Positions 16,083 to 25,697 of a DNA stretch of 63,790 bases are shown here, piece after piece. Origin of the DNA: Streptomyces spiroverticillatus (GTDB lineage: Bacteria > Actinomycetota > Actinomycetes > Streptomycetales > Streptomycetaceae). The position numbers and the translations under genes are program-made. The stretch's first letter is position 1, and each line of letters opens with the position of its first letter. The stretch lies in assembly GCA_014650415.1 (NCBI GenBank), contig BMUX01000028.1:1-63790 (forward strand), read 5' to 3'. The notes under the pieces are model-generated. The model saw only the letters and a program-made list of their open reading frames with translations. It had not been told where the DNA came from and made no database searches.

Positions 16083-17261
16083 ATGACCCCGGCCAGCCCC
16101 ACCGCACCCCTCGTCCACGGCACCACAGACGAGCAGTTCACCGCCGTACGCGCACAACTCGCCGCCGTCGCGGCAGCCGAGCCCGGCCTGCGTGCCCAAC
16201 TCGCCGTACGCCTCCACGGCCGCCCGGTCGTCGACCTGTGGACCGGCCCCGACACCACCGGCGACTCACTGTTCGCGCTCTTCTCCTCCGGCAAGGGCGC
16301 CGCACACCTGGTGGTGGCGCTGCTCGTCCAGGACGGCACGCTCGACCTCGACCGGCCCGTGGCCCTGGACTGGCCCGAGTTCGCCGCCCACGGCAAGCAC
16401 GACCTGACCCTGCGCGACCTCCTGGCCCACCGCGCCGGTCTCCTGGGCACCCCCGAAGGCTTCAGCACCGCCGACCTCGCCGACGACCACCGTCTCGCCA
16501 GCCTGCTGGCCCCCCTCCCGCCCGCCTGGCCGCTCGGCAAGGGCCACTACGGCTACCACGCCTTCACCATCACCGCCCTGACCGGCGAACTGGTGCGCCG
16601 CGTCACCGGCCGCACCCTCCAGCAGCACTACGAAACCCGCCTGCGCCACCCGTACGACCTGGACTTCCACCTCGGCCTCCCCGCCACCGAAGAGCCCCGC
16701 TACCTCCCCGTGCAGCGCAGCCGGGCCACGGCCCAGCAGCCCGCCCCCGCACCGGACTCCCTCACCCACCTCGCCTTCAACCTGCACGCCGACCCCGCGA
16801 CGGACCTGACCGACTTCGCCAACACCCGGCAGGTGCGCTCCCAGGGCCCCGGCTCCAGCGGCAGCGTCGGCACCGCACGCGGCCTCGCCAAGCTGTACGC
16901 CGCCACGATCTCGGAGGTCGACGGCCGCCCCGCGCTGCTCGCCCCGGAGACCCTGAAGGAATTCGCCTCCCCCCACACCCCCGGCACGGACCTCATCACC
17001 GGCGAGGAGGACCACTTCCTGCTGGGCTTCGAGGCCCAGGCCGTGCGCCACCCGGCCCTGGGCCCCCAAGCCTTCGGTCACAGCGGAGCGGTGGGGGCCA
17101 ACGCCTTCGCCGACCCGGCCACCGGCCTCGCCTACAGCTACACGCGCGCCCGCTTCACCCCCGACGGCCGGGTCCCCGCCACGGAGAACGACTCCTTGAT
17201 CACCACCCTCGTCCGCCTCAGCGCCGCTCTGCCAGATCGGCCTCTGCCGGCTGCGCGGTGA
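16083..17261 (+). CDS. Cytoplasmic serine hydrolase, class C beta-lactamase fold
   Basis: 392 residues with no signal peptide. The SxxK nucleophile motif is FSSGK (S68, K71), a YGYH stands where YxN is usual, and FGHSGAVG near the end is the HxG-like third motif. This set is typical of the EstB/LACTB-like esterase subgroup rather than true beta-lactamases. ATG 16083 follows AGGAAGGG. The 3' end overlaps the convergent gene at 17218 by 44 bases. It probably hydrolyses an ester or peptide in the cytoplasm. Confidence 0.88.
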   Translation: MTPASPTAPLVHGTTDEQFTAVRAQLAAVAAAEPGLRAQLAVRLHGRPVVDLWTGPDTTGDSLFALFSSGKGAAHLVVALLVQDGTLDLDRPVALDWPEFAAHGKHDLTLRDLLAHRAGLLGTPEGFSTADLADDHRLASLLAPLPPAWPLGKGHYGYHAFTITALTGELVRRVTGRTLQQHYETRLRHPYDLDFHLGLPATEEPRYLPVQRSRATAQQPAPAPDSLTHLAFNLHADPATDLTDFANTRQVRSQGPGSSGSVGTARGLAKLYAATISEVDGRPALLAPETLKEFASPHTPGTDLITGEEDHFLLGFEAQAVRHPALGPQAFGHSGAVGANAFADPATGLAYSYTRARFTPDGRVPATENDSLITTLVRLSAALPDRPLPAAR

Positions 17262-18474
17262 ACGCCCGCGCCGCCTTGCCCGAGGACGCGGCCGGGGCCG
17301 TCTTCTTCCCGCAGAAGGCCGCCTCCAGGGTGCCGCCGAGCGCGGTGTTCACGGCACCCCGGTTAGAGGTGTTCGCCATGGCGGACAGCGCGCGGCTGCC
17401 GTCCCGGGTGGCGAAGGCGTAGGTGTAGTAGCCCTGGACGGTGCCGGTGTGCCCGTAAATCTGAGTGCCGCAGGACAGGTCGTACCGGCGCAGTCCGAGC
17501 CCGTAGAAACGGGTCTGGGCGGTGTCCGTCGGGGTGACCGTGGTCATGGCGTCCAGCATCTTGGGCGGGAGCAGCCTGCCCCGCATCAGTGCGGAGGTGA
17601 AGGTGTTCAGGTCGGCCGGGTCGGAGACGATCGCGCCGGCCGACTGCGCCCAGGAGACGGTCTGTTCGGTGGAGTCGACGAGCGGCGCGCCCTCCTCGTC
17701 CGGGTGGAGGTAGCCGCGTACGTGCGTCCCCTTGATCGACGTCTTCGGGTGGACGTACGAGGTGTGGCGCAGCTTCAGGGGCTTGATGATGCGCCGCTCG
17801 TACTGCGTGGCGACCGGCGTGCCGGTGGCGTGCTCGATGAGCATGCCGACGACGACGAAGTTGGCGTTGGAGTAGGAGTAGGCGGCACCGGGCTCGCCGG
17901 TGCGGGGGAGGGCCAGCGAGAGGCCGACCAGTTCCCGGTAGGTGAAGACGCGGTTGCGCACGGCTTCGAAGCCGGGGACCGTCTTGTCGAACATCGGGTC
18001 GGTGTACTCGGCCAGGCCGCTGCGGTGGGTGAGCAGGTGGCGTACGGTGATGCGCTCGTCGGGCAGCAGCCCGGGCAGGTAGCGGTTCACGGGCGCGTCG
18101 AGCTCCAGCCGCCCCTCGTCCACCAGTTGGAGCAGCACGACGCTGGAGAAGGTCTTGCTGACGCTGCCGATGCGGAAGCGCGCCCGGGTGTCCATGCCCG
18201 CGCCCGAGGCCCGGTCTCTGACGCCGACGGTACGGATGCGTACGCCGTCGGGCCCGCTGAACCGGGCCATCGCCCCCGGAGCACCCTTGTCCATGGCGGC
18301 CTTCAGGGCTGCGGTCACGCCGTCCATGTCGGGAGCGGGCGACGTGACGGGCGACGTGACGGGTACGGGCGCTGCGGGAGCCGCATGGGCCGCCGTGGCC
18401 GGGGCGAGTCCGCCTGCCAGGGCCGCGATGAGGGTGGTGCCGAGGGCAAGACGTCGATGTGTCGACAGGGTCAT
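17218..18474 (-). CDS. Secreted D-Ala-D-Ala carboxypeptidase/beta-lactamase-like serine hydrolase
   Basis: 418 residues. A signal peptide (THRRLALGTTLIAALAGGL, cleaved after AHA) is followed by a class C penicillin-binding fold. S104-V-S-K107 is the nucleophile motif, AAYSYSNANF carries YSN, and IYGHTGTVQG is the third motif. Such enzymes resemble the Streptomyces R61 DD-peptidase. It would trim cell-wall peptides outside the cell. The gene runs tail to tail into the other serine hydrolase and overlaps its 3' end by 44 bases. The two are not close copies, since the one opposite lacks a signal peptide. Confidence 0.9.
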   Translation of the reverse strand: MTLSTHRRLALGTTLIAALAGGLAPATAAHAAPAAPVPVTSPVTSPAPDMDGVTAALKAAMDKGAPGAMARFSGPDGVRIRTVGVRDRASGAGMDTRARFRIGSVSKTFSSVVLLQLVDEGRLELDAPVNRYLPGLLPDERITVRHLLTHRSGLAEYTDPMFDKTVPGFEAVRNRVFTYRELVGLSLALPRTGEPGAAYSYSNANFVVVGMLIEHATGTPVATQYERRIIKPLKLRHTSYVHPKTSIKGTHVRGYLHPDEEGAPLVDSTEQTVSWAQSAGAIVSDPADLNTFTSALMRGRLLPPKMLDAMTTVTPTDTAQTRFYGLGLRRYDLSCGTQIYGHTGTVQGYYTYAFATRDGSRALSAMANTSNRGAVNTALGGTLEAAFCGKKTAPAASSGKAARAFTAQPAEADLAERR

Positions 18475-18706
18475 GGGACTTCCTCGTTCTCGAACGGTAC
18501 CGATGCCGGAGCACGCGGGTGGTGCGCCGGTGTGGGGGAGAGGGGCCAGCAGAAGCTGATCCACATGGAGCACGAGGGACGGTGCGGCACATCGGTTCCC
18601 GTATCGGGGCCCGAATTTTTGTTCGCAGGTGTGCTGTTGTCGGTGTCCGACCGCCGTGGAACGATGCGCGAACGCGAGCAGAGAAGCAGAGAAGGAGCGC
18701 ACCACC

Positions 18707-19351
18707 ATGGAGGAGCACCAGCACCCGGCGGCGACCGTCTTCGACGCGCTGGGACTGTCGTACGAGTCCGCCTTCGCCGCATCCGCCGCCCACCACGCCT
18801 CCCTGCTGCGCCTCCGGGAAGGCCTCGCACCCGGCAGCCGGATCCTCGACGTGGGCAGCGGCACCGGGAAGCCCACGGCGGCGACCCTGGCCGCGGCCGG
18901 GCACGACGTACTGGGCGTCGACGTCTCGCCCGTCATGGTCGACCTCGCCCAACGACAGGTGCCGGAGGCGGAGTTCAGGCACGCGGACATCCGCCGCATG
19001 CCGCTGGAGGACGCCCCCTTCGACGCGGTGTGCGTCTACTTCTCCCTGCTCCAGATGTCGCGCGCCGAACAGACCGCACTCCTGCACCGCCTCGTGCGCG
19101 CCCTGCGCCCGGGCGGGCTGTGCGCGCTCGCGACGGTGCCCTTGGACGTCGAGGACGTCCAAGGGGTCTTCATGGGACAGAAGGTACGGATGACGAGCTT
19201 CGGTGCCGAGGACTTCACGGCCCTGGCGCGCGCCGCCGGGCTGTCCGTGACCCACGAGGAGTCGCTCCTCTTCACCCCCGCGTACCCCGGTGCGCAGCCG
19301 GAGCCCCACCTCTTCCTGCACGGCCGCCGTTCACCCGCGACCGGCGCGTGA
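18707..19351 (+). CDS. Class I SAM-dependent methyltransferase
   Basis: 214 residues with the Rossmann methyltransferase core: motif I ILDVGSGTGKPTAATLA, acidic loop GVDVSPVMVDLA, and RALRPGGLCALATVP as the post-motif strand. The start ATG 18707 follows GAAGGAG. The substrate is unknown. It is transcribed divergently from the secreted serine hydrolase and is followed by the LysE-type gene 151 bp later. Confidence 0.88.
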   Translation: MEEHQHPAATVFDALGLSYESAFAASAAHHASLLRLREGLAPGSRILDVGSGTGKPTAATLAAAGHDVLGVDVSPVMVDLAQRQVPEAEFRHADIRRMPLEDAPFDAVCVYFSLLQMSRAEQTALLHRLVRALRPGGLCALATVPLDVEDVQGVFMGQKVRMTSFGAEDFTALARAAGLSVTHEESLLFTPAYPGAQPEPHLFLHGRRSPATGA

Positions 19352-19502
19352 GGGGGTGCCCGCAGCCGCCGAGCAGCACGGTCGTAGGGTGAGCAGGCGC
19401 CGCAGACAGAACCGTGCGGCGCAGCGACACCCGCACGTCGTACCAGCCGGGCATCGCTCTGCCTCGGGTGCCAGGCACCCGGCCGAGATCAGGAGTTGAC
19501 CG

Positions 19503-20147
19503 GTGATCAGTCCGGCCGCAGTCATGGGGGTGGCCCTGGTCGAACTGGGCATGGCCCTGATCCCCGGACCCAACATGATCCACCTCGCCTCGCGGGCGAT
19601 CACACAGGGCCGCAGGGCGGGCCTGGTCAGCCTGAGCGGGACCGCGGTGGGTTTCCTCTGCTACCTGGTGGCCGCGGCAGCGGGGCTGTCCGCGCTGTTC
19701 GCCGCCGTGCCGGTGGCCTTCACGGTGGTCAAACTCGCCGGGGCCGCCTACCTGGCGTACCTGGCCTGGGACATCCTCAAGCCCGGCGGCCGTTCGCCCT
19801 TCGCCCCGAGCGGCAGCCTGCCCCCGGTCTCCGACGCCCGCCTCTTCTCGATGGGCCTCCTCACCAACCTCCTCAACCCCAAGATCGCTCTGCTGTACGC
19901 CGCCCTCCTGCCCCAGTTCATGGACCCGCAGGCGGGCCCGGACTGGGCGCAGATGCTCCAACTCGGTGGTGTGCAGATCGTCGTGGGTGTCACCGTGAAC
20001 GCGCTGATCATGCTGGCCGCCGCACAGGTGGCGGGCTTCCTGGCCGCACGCCCCCGCGTGATGGCCGCCCAGCGTTACGCGACGGGTGGCCTGCTGGGCG
20101 TCTTCGCCGTACGCACCGCGCTCTCCGACGGCCCGACCCCGGCCTGA
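19503..20147 (+). CDS. LysE/RhtB family amino-acid exporter
   Basis: 214 residues, GTG start with AGGAG upstream. Six hydrophobic segments and the family signature GMALIPGPNMIHLASRAI near the N-terminus, with GLLTNLLNPKIALLYAALLP in the middle, identify RhtB/LysE exporters. It would export an amino acid or derivative from the cytoplasm. The 3' end contains two near-identical CCCCGGCCTGACC units (20138-20171), one of which holds the stop codon. Confidence 0.9.
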   Translation: MISPAAVMGVALVELGMALIPGPNMIHLASRAITQGRRAGLVSLSGTAVGFLCYLVAAAAGLSALFAAVPVAFTVVKLAGAAYLAYLAWDILKPGGRSPFAPSGSLPPVSDARLFSMGLLTNLLNPKIALLYAALLPQFMDPQAGPDWAQMLQLGGVQIVVGVTVNALIMLAAAQVAGFLAARPRVMAAQRYATGGLLGVFAVRTALSDGPTPA

Positions 20148-20218
20148 CCGGCGCTCCGGCCCCGGCCTGACCTGGGCTCCCCTTCATGCGGCGCGGGCCG
20201 GAGCCGTACCGTACGGCC

Positions 20219-20674
20219 ATGAACTCCACGACCGTCCGCCCCGCCACCCCCGACGACGTCCCCGCCGTGAAGACGGTGACCGACGCGGCCTACGGCCACT
20301 ACGTCGAGCGGATCGGCCGTCCGCCCGTCCCGATGCTGGCCGACCACGCGGCGAACGTCGCGGCGGGCCGGGTGTTCGTCGTCGGCGAGCCGGTGCACGG
20401 TGTCCTGGTCCTCGTCCCCGAGCCCGACCACCTCTTCCTCGACTCGATCGCCGTCCGCCCGGACATGGCGGGCAAGGGCGTCGGCCGCGAACTCCTGGGA
20501 TTTGTCGATGCGTACGCACACGAACTGGGCCTCCCCGAGATCCGCCTCTACACCAATGCCCTGATGTGGGAGAACCAGAAGATCTACCCGCGCTACGGTT
20601 ACGAAATGGTCGAACGCCGTCTCGACGAAGGCATCTACGACCGCTTCCACTACCGCAAGAGGATTGCAGACTGA
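20219..20674 (+). CDS. GNAT family N-acetyltransferase
   Basis: 151 residues. The acetyl-CoA loop is VRPDMAGKGVGRELLGFVDA, and NQKIYPRYGYEMVER is the typical C-terminal GNAT segment. ATG 20219 is used because the conserved VRPATPDDVPAV strand begins right after it. The stop is five bases before the next gene, so the two are probably co-translated. Substrate unknown. Confidence 0.88.
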   Translation: MNSTTVRPATPDDVPAVKTVTDAAYGHYVERIGRPPVPMLADHAANVAAGRVFVVGEPVHGVLVLVPEPDHLFLDSIAVRPDMAGKGVGRELLGFVDAYAHELGLPEIRLYTNALMWENQKIYPRYGYEMVERRLDEGIYDRFHYRKRIAD

Positions 20675-20679
20675 CGGGC

Positions 20680-21249
20680 ATGCGCGAACTGACAGTGATC
20701 AGGCACGGCGAGACAGCCTGGAGCCGTACCGGCCAGCACGCGGGCCGCACCGACCTGCCGTTGACCGAAGCGGGAGAGGCGGCGGCACGCGCCCTCGCAC
20801 CGCGTCTGGCCGAACGCAAATTCACCGCGATCTTCACCAGCCCGCTGGCCCGCGCCGTACGGACCGGCGAACTGGCGGGGCTGAGCGGCGTGGAGCCCGA
20901 CGCCGACCTGATCGAGTGGGACTACGGCCGTTACGAGGGACTGACCGCCGAGCAGATCCAACAGCTGCGCCCCGGCTGGGAGTTGTGGCGCGACGGCGTC
21001 GACGGCGGCGAGGACCTCGACCGGGTGACGGCACGGGTCGACGCCTTCCTCGGCCGGGTCCGGCCACTGCTGGAGGCGGGCGACGTGGCGGTCGTCGCGC
21101 ACGGCCACCTGTCGCGCATCCTCACCGCACGCTGGCTCGGGCTGGACGCCTCCGCCGCGCGGCAGTTCGGGCACCCGCACCCGGGGACGATCAACACGCT
21201 GGGGTACGAACAGGACGTGCCGGTCGTGCTCGGCTGGAACGTACCGTAG
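20680..21249 (+). CDS. Histidine phosphatase family protein (acid phosphatase/PGM-like)
   Basis: 189 residues. R8-H9-G10 in VIRHGET is the catalytic phosphate pocket, with the second histidine in VVAHGHLSRI and the acid residue in LIEWDYGRYEGL, as in the small bacterial PGM-like phosphatases. It hydrolyses a phosphomonoester by a phosphohistidine intermediate. Coupled to the GNAT gene by a five-base gap. Confidence 0.9.
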   Translation: MRELTVIRHGETAWSRTGQHAGRTDLPLTEAGEAAARALAPRLAERKFTAIFTSPLARAVRTGELAGLSGVEPDADLIEWDYGRYEGLTAEQIQQLRPGWELWRDGVDGGEDLDRVTARVDAFLGRVRPLLEAGDVAVVAHGHLSRILTARWLGLDASAARQFGHPHPGTINTLGYEQDVPVVLGWNVP

Positions 21250-21283
21250 CGACGACCGGCAACTGCCTTGCCCCGCCCGGGAC

Positions 21284-22792
21284 TCAGTGCTCACACAGTG
21301 AGAACTCCCGCTCGTAGAGCTGGTCGTTGTGCTCGGCGACGAAGAACTTCCGCTCCTGCATGAGCTGTTCCCGGAAGTCCTTGGCCTGTTCCCAGGTCAT
21401 GGTGGAGGTGTCGGCCCACGGCTGCTGCGGCGGCACGTCGGAGGTCGAGACGAGTGACGCCGACGGGTCGACCAGGAAGAACGCGAGGATCTTGCGGTGC
21501 CCCGGCCGGGTGGGGTCCGCGAGCCGGAACGAACCGACGCGGTGCTGGAGGGTGTTCGGGAACGCCAGGAGGCGGCCCTCCGGGGTCGCCACCGAGCCCA
21601 GCTCCTGGTTGAGCGGGTCCTCGTTGTTGAGACCGTAGACGTCGTTCATGCCGTTGCCGTCATTCTGCTCGTAGTTCGGGTCGTCGAGTGCGGCCCGGAA
21701 GCCCAGCCGGCTCTCCGTGGTGTTGTCGTTGTCCCAGTAGTAGATGCCGGTGGAGACGATCTGCTCGTTCATCATCCCCTCGACGTGCCAGGAGCCGCCG
21801 GCGTACTCGGGCTTCTCCGGGGTGAGGTGGATGGTGGCGAGCTTCACGATGACCTGGAGGCGCGTGCCGCGCAGATCCACGCGTACGGACTCCTCCGCCG
21901 GCTCGGGCGCGACGAACTCCGGGGCGTCCGGCACCGTCGGAACCCGGTCGTACCACCAGTTGTCCCGGGCCAGTTCATAGGCCTCCCAGGCCTCCTCGTA
22001 CGCCTCGTCGCCGTCCTCCCCCTCGGGCTCGACGGGCTCGGTCCCGTCGTACCAGCTGTACGGATTCGCCTTGATCCGCAGGGGCCGAGGATGGCGCAGA
22101 TCGGTCAGCACCCGCTCCCACAGCGGGCGCAGGCACCCGAAGAGCTCGGGCAGGACGGCCTCCAGCTCGCGATGGGCCACCGGATGCACGTTGTTCACGT
22201 ACGACCGGAAGGCGACCGCGCCGTCCTCCGCGACCTGGACATCGGTCGGCAGCCACTGGAAACGCTTCGAGAACTCGTACTGCGCCCCACGCACCTCCGG
22301 ATGCTGCCAGGCCCGCTCGGGTCCCCCGCTCACCCCCTGCACCAGGCAGAACAGCGACGGGTGCACCAGGTCCAACACCTGGCCGTCCGAACCCGGATGC
22401 CAGTCCTTCTCCTCCTCGGGCACCTCCTCCAGCACCCGCACCGCCGCACGCAACCGCTCCCGCAGCCCGTCCTCGACCAGGGCGTCCGAGTGCCACACCC
22501 CGTCGACACCGGACACCTCGATCCCCGTACGCGCGTCCCGCAACGCGGCGTAGTACGCCAACTCTGCAAGCACGTAACGCACTTGGGCCTCGGTCATTCC
22601 CTGCTCGACGGCTTCCCGCGTCCACCGCGCGACTATCTCGGGGTCGTTCATCTTCACGAACCACTCGGGCTTCGAGCGGATCAGGGCGCTGCACTGCATC
22701 ATCTCCAGCTCCCGCAGGGTGCGGGGCTCCGCGTACGCCGTCGTCGGCGAAGCGAGAAAGGGCAGCGGGAAGGCGGTCGAGAGGTCAGTCAC
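21284..22792 (-). CDS. DUF4246 protein, probable Fe(II)/2-oxoglutarate-type oxygenase fold
   Basis: 502 residues and close to the length of DUF4246 proteins, known from fungi and actinobacteria. The N-terminal helical part is followed by a beta-rich C-terminal half. There, GGSWHVEGMMNE (H followed by E two residues on) and LQHRVGSFRLADP with GHRK could supply the H-x-E...H iron site and an Arg for 2-oxoglutarate. This assignment is by motif reading only. Start ATG 22792. It lies after the broken zinc-ribbon gene on the same strand. Confidence 0.8.
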   Translation of the reverse strand: MTDLSTAFPLPFLASPTTAYAEPRTLRELEMMQCSALIRSKPEWFVKMNDPEIVARWTREAVEQGMTEAQVRYVLAELAYYAALRDARTGIEVSGVDGVWHSDALVEDGLRERLRAAVRVLEEVPEEEKDWHPGSDGQVLDLVHPSLFCLVQGVSGGPERAWQHPEVRGAQYEFSKRFQWLPTDVQVAEDGAVAFRSYVNNVHPVAHRELEAVLPELFGCLRPLWERVLTDLRHPRPLRIKANPYSWYDGTEPVEPEGEDGDEAYEEAWEAYELARDNWWYDRVPTVPDAPEFVAPEPAEESVRVDLRGTRLQVIVKLATIHLTPEKPEYAGGSWHVEGMMNEQIVSTGIYYWDNDNTTESRLGFRAALDDPNYEQNDGNGMNDVYGLNNEDPLNQELGSVATPEGRLLAFPNTLQHRVGSFRLADPTRPGHRKILAFFLVDPSASLVSTSDVPPQQPWADTSTMTWEQAKDFREQLMQERKFFVAEHNDQLYEREFSLCEH

Positions 22793-22862
22793 GGATTCCG
22801 ATCCTTACGGTCGATGTCTGGCGGCCGGAAGGATACGCCAGCCCACCGACAGGCCGTCCGGG

Positions 22863-23757
22863 CTACCGGAGTGCGTGGCGATGTCCGAGCAAGGAGGGCG
22901 AGCGTACGGCGGCCAGTCCGGCCAGGGTGTCCTGGAAGGCGCGGTGATGGGGCGTCAGCGGGCGCCGGGGGAGTGGAGGCAGGGGATAGTCGTCGCGCAG
23001 GACGTCCGTCGGGAGCACCCCGGTCGCGGGCAGGGGCGAGGTCTCGCCGGGGTGGGCGAGGAAGGCCCAGACACTGCTGTCCAGGGGCACGAGGGCCGGT
23101 TCGTCGCGGGGTGGTTGCCAGGGTGTGCCCGAGAGGGGGTGCCGGGGGACGAGGAGGATGTCGGGACAGGGGTGGGGCAGGGGGATCCCCGGACCGGCCA
23201 GGCCGACGGACCCGGCCTGCGGCCCGGTGCCGAGATACCGGTCGACGGCGTGGCCGAGCAGCTCGGCGACGGGGCCTGCGGGGAGCGTCACCGGGCGGCC
23301 TCCGGCGGCTGCCACGAGGTGGGCCAGTGCGACGCCGACCGCCGCCTCCCAGCGGCGGCTCCACGAGCCGTCGGGTTCGACGGGCGGGATGCGGTGCCCA
23401 GCGTGCTCCAGGTCGTCCCAGTCGGGGGCGGGCGGGGCGGGGAGGCCGGTGCGTCGACGTACGACCGCTTCGGGCTCCAGCCACACGGTCTGGCACGATC
23501 CGCAGTCGTCCACACGCGTCGCCACGGCCTGCCCGCACCCCTCGCAGGCGAGGTTGGGCCGCCGCGTCTTCTCCGACCTCGTCCCACAACCGCCAGGGTG
23601 GTCCGGTGGGTCGGGGGTCCACGGCGTACGTCGCGGGCTCCATCAGCGGAGGATGGAGCTCTTCCCACGCGCCGTGGTGGGTGTGGACGGGGAGTGCGAC
23701 CCGGGACACCGGGGCCGTCAGTTCCGTACCGCATCCGGCACAGACGAACACGTCCAT
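22863..23757 (-). pseudogene. Zinc-ribbon protein gene broken by internal deletion and frameshift
   Basis: The 5' part reads MDVFVCAGCGTELTAPVSRV, then TGPPWRLWDEVGEDAAA. The frame then changes at about 23558-23565, and the 3' part resumes as NLACEGCGQAVATRVDDCG, then VWLEPEAV and a long Pro-rich tail. In intact Streptomyces relatives I recall about 50 residues joining these halves, so a deletion that is not a multiple of three has fused them. CxxC pairs on both sides suggest the intact protein binds zinc. A 9-bp direct repeat (GTGATGGAC) marks the start region, so the exact start (23757-23778) is uncertain. Confidence 0.7.
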
Positions 23758-23965
23758 CACGTCCATCACGTTCGCCATGTCCGTCACGTCCAAAGAAGCG
23801 CTCCCTCGGCTCGGCTTCCGGGGGATTGTGCCCGCCCTCCGCCGGGAGCTCCACCGATATATCCGCACGGCTGCGGGGCTGCCTGCACCCCTGACTTGCA
23901 TCTTCCGTAGCGTGATGTGGTGCGGTGGGGTCGTTCCCGTGCCGACCGTGAAAGGTCCTCCGCCG

Positions 23966-24886
23966 ATGTCCATGTCCTTCTTCGGGTCGCGTCAGGTCAA
24001 GATCGGTGATGCGGCGGCCCTCGCGGGCACGACGCCGCGCGCGATCCGGCACTACCACGACATGGGCCTGATCCCCGAGCCCGGGCGGGGCGGCGACGGG
24101 CGGCGCCGCTACGGCCTCCAGGACGTGGTCCGGCTGCTGTGGATCCGCAGGATGGCCGACGCCGGAGTCGCCCTGGACGACATCCGCGACGCCTTCGCCG
24201 CCACCGGGCCCGGGGGTGACTCGCCCGCCGACGGCGACATCACGGCGGCCCTGGCCCGGCTGGAGGAGACGCTCGCCGCGAAGGAGGCGGAACTGGCCCG
24301 TCAGCGGGCGCGTGTCCAGCGGATGCGTACGGAGGGCAGCCGCATGGGCCTGCTCTCCGAGGCGGTCACCGGCCGCCTCCGGAACCTTCCCGAGGGCTCA
24401 CTGCGGCAGGCGGACCTGGACACCCTGCTCGTCACCGAGCGGATCTTCGGCCCGCTGGGTGCGGCCGTGCAGGCCTCCCGTTTCGTCGCGCTGGCCACCC
24501 ACCCTGCTCTGCGTACCGAATCCGACCAGGTGGAAGCCGCCGAGGAAGCCCTCGACGACACCGTCGCCGTCGACGACCCGCGCGTCGCCGAGACGGCCGC
24601 CCGCCGTCACGCCTTCGAGAAGACCCTGATGGAGACGATCGACGCGTCGGGAATCGCCGAGGCGGAAGAGGCCCTCTTCGAGGCGGAGGACACAGCGGAG
24701 GTGCAGCCGGACGCAGAGGACGGAGGCGGGGGCATGAGCGTGGTCGAGGCGGTCACCCGGCTGCCCCACGACTACTCCCCGGCCCGGTTGCGCTGCATGG
24801 AACTGGCCAAGGAACTGGCCGCCCGTGACTGGCTCCCGGCGGCAGACCGCACCGACACGGACGCGTCCGGCGGGACCACCCGGTGA
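23966..24886 (+). CDS. MerR family transcriptional regulator
   Basis: 306 residues. The winged helix is VKIGDAAALAGTTPRAIRHY, then HDMGLIPEPGRGGDGRRRYG, followed by the MerR coiled coil (ALARLEETLAAKEAELARQR). The long C-terminal half has no cysteine cluster and no known effector domain, so the ligand is likely organic and not a metal. The start ATG 23966 has AAAGG at a long spacing; ATG 23972 is an alternative. Confidence 0.88.
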   Translation: MSMSFFGSRQVKIGDAAALAGTTPRAIRHYHDMGLIPEPGRGGDGRRRYGLQDVVRLLWIRRMADAGVALDDIRDAFAATGPGGDSPADGDITAALARLEETLAAKEAELARQRARVQRMRTEGSRMGLLSEAVTGRLRNLPEGSLRQADLDTLLVTERIFGPLGAAVQASRFVALATHPALRTESDQVEAAEEALDDTVAVDDPRVAETAARRHAFEKTLMETIDASGIAEAEEALFEAEDTAEVQPDAEDGGGGMSVVEAVTRLPHDYSPARLRCMELAKELAARDWLPAADRTDTDASGGTTR

Positions 24887-25006
24887 GCCGGGACGCAGCC
24901 CGTACCCGAAGAGCGGGCATCATCGGGATACGTCAGATCCGGCCACGGACGATCCCGGAAGCCGGGCGACCGCACACCCCCTCCGCCCCACCCTGGAGAC
25001 CCCTCG

Positions 25007-25681
25007 ATGAACGTGCTCCTCTTCGGCGCGACCGGCATGGTCGGCCAAGGCGTCCTGCGCGAATGCCTCCTCGACGACCGCGTCACCCGTGTCCTCGCCG
25101 TCGTCCGGGGCCCGCTCGACGTCGAGCACCCCAAGCTGCGGACCCTCGTCCACCGCGACTTCACCGATTTCAGCGGCGTGGCCGACGCGTTCGCGGACAT
25201 CGACGCGTGCTTCTTCTGCCTGGGCGTCACCTCGGCGGGCAAGCGCGAGGACGAGTACCGGCGGATCACGTACGACTACACCCTCGCCGCAGCCCGGGCC
25301 CTGCCCGCCAACCCGGACCTGACCTTCGTGTACGTCTCCGGCGAGGGCACCGACAGCACCGGTGCCGGCCGTTCGATGTGGGCCCGGGTCAAGGGCCGTA
25401 CCGAGAACGAACTGCTCGCGATGCCGTTCCACGCGTACATGTTCCGGCCCGGCTTCATCCTCGCCTCGAACGGCGAACAGTCCCGCACCCCGGCCTATCG
25501 CCGCCTCTACCCGGTGTTCTCCCGGCTCTACCCCCTCGTCCGGCGCATCGCGCCCAACAAGGTGACCACGACCGAGAACATCGGCCGCGCCATGCTCGCC
25601 GTCGCGGGGCAGGCCGGCGCCGGCGAACGCATCCTGCACAGCCCCGCCATCAACCGTACGGCCGCCGTCGACCGGCGATGA
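25007..25681 (+). CDS. NAD(P)-binding Rossmann protein, epimerase-like
   Basis: 224 residues. The N-terminal dinucleotide loop GATGMVGQG (residues 7-15) and the later VYVSGEGTDSTGAGRSMWA, RVKGRTENELL and YMFRPGFIL segments match atypical short-chain dehydrogenases/NmrA-like epimerases. The catalytic YxxxK is not conserved in its usual form (SMWARVKGRTE). It converges on the LysR gene 16 bp away. Function unknown. Confidence 0.82.
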   Translation: MNVLLFGATGMVGQGVLRECLLDDRVTRVLAVVRGPLDVEHPKLRTLVHRDFTDFSGVADAFADIDACFFCLGVTSAGKREDEYRRITYDYTLAAARALPANPDLTFVYVSGEGTDSTGAGRSMWARVKGRTENELLAMPFHAYMFRPGFILASNGEQSRTPAYRRLYPVFSRLYPLVRRIAPNKVTTTENIGRAMLAVAGQAGAGERILHSPAINRTAAVDRR

Positions 25682-25697
25682 CCTTGCGCACCCGCGC

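Noticed and set aside
14795..17422. Plus-strand open frame of 875 codons running through the repeat array
   Set aside because: The array period of 55 bp is not codon-compatible, and the frame crosses a real membrane protein gene and a serine hydrolase gene in the wrong phase.
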